From an uncultured Eubacterium sp. (GTDB lineage: Bacteria; Bacillota; Clostridia; Lachnospirales; Lachnospiraceae), in NCBI GenBank assembly GCA_900548465.1, contig URKY01000035.1:1-25945 (forward strand): a stretch of DNA of 25,945 bases, read 5' to 3'. Positions 25,841 to 25,945 of the stretch are shown here, in pieces. The notes beneath the pieces were generated by a model. It was given only the letters and a program-made list of their open reading frames with translations. It made no database searches and was not told the DNA's origin. How positions within the stretch are numbered: the first letter of the stretch is position 1; each line of letters begins with the position of its first letter. Made by a program: the position numbers and the translations under genes.

Positions 25841-25945
25841 GTAGTAACACTGTTTCGCCAAATACGTCGCATTTTTATCCTTGCTGCGCTGCATATTAAC
25901 AATTGCTCCCGCAAACTCAGCCACTTCGTGGCTTCAGACAATGCT
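25841..25945 (-). repeat. GC-richer, hairpin-rich tail, possible dispersed repeat (runs off the window)
   Basis: Composition changes sharply after about 25840. The segment holds a perfect 6-bp hairpin AGCCAC-TTC-GTGGCT (25919-25933), TTGC-TCCC-GCAA (25903-25914) and a CGCA/TGCG pairing (25868-25871 with 25885-25888). Read on the minus strand it is open and would give SEATKWLSLREQLLICSAAR, then RIKMRRIWRNSVTT. I have an impression of such short spurious proteins recurring in Lachnospiraceae genomes but cannot verify it. Most likely a structured repeat or RNA rather than a gene. Confidence 0.45.

Noticed and set aside
25717..25941. 74-codon minus-strand ORF at the window end
   Set aside because: It runs antisense into the phosphopantetheinyl transferase gene and begins in a hairpin-rich segment; more likely a repeat reading than a protein gene.

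Overview
The window looks like chromosomal core DNA from an AT-rich anaerobic Firmicute, most likely a gut or rumen Lachnospiraceae. This rests on the low GC, strong AGGAGG-type ribosome binding sites, the domain style of the secreted glucanase (VKA-type signal peptidase site, KPTE linker, lysine-rich C-terminal Fn3-like domain), the ECF sigma/beta-propeller pair and the iron-sulfur flavoprotein. No species is assigned. I see no prophage, transposase, CRISPR array, tRNA or rRNA. The window edge cuts the first gene.

Layout. 2-1345: C-terminal three quarters of an aminopeptidase P. 1462-5307: large secreted GH81 endo-beta-1,3-glucanase with accessory domains, closed by a strong terminator. 5446-7563: apparent three-gene operon (HAD phosphatase, small membrane-anchored protein, CDF metal-efflux protein) between a good promoter and a terminator. 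7718-8962: primary sigma factor RpoD, TTG start, with its promoter laid over the preceding terminator. 9124-15174: gltB-gltD, NADPH glutamate synthase, with a consensus promoter and a terminator-like hairpin just before the gltB ribosome binding site. 15327-16655 (minus strand): orphan AgrC-like sensor kinase, divergent from prfC. 16937-18532: prfC (RF3). 18598-19218: iron-sulfur flavoprotein. 19345-20874: signal peptidase I and a short-chain dehydrogenase, closed by a 22-bp stem terminator. 20954-21312: non-coding stretch with a long imperfect inverted repeat and an internal terminator. 21313-22216: half-size EamA transporter and YbaK-type Cys-tRNA(Pro) deacylase. 22305-25036: translationally coupled ECF sigma factor and a one-pass membrane protein with an extracytoplasmic beta-propeller. 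25174-25812: Sfp-type phosphopantetheinyl transferase. 25841-25945: a more GC-rich, hairpin-rich tail that may be a dispersed repeat.

How the genes relate. Most are housekeeping: nitrogen assimilation (gltBD), transcription (rpoD), translation (prfC, ybaK) and protein export (lepB). The more individual parts are the fungal/cereal glucan degrader, the ECF/beta-propeller sensory pair, the orphan peptide-sensor-like kinase, the gltB leader structure and the unexplained structured intergenic region near 21.0-21.24 kb. I did not find a clear-cut new multi-gene system. The best candidates for undescribed biology are the ECF/propeller pair, the gltB leader and the 21-kb RNA-like element.
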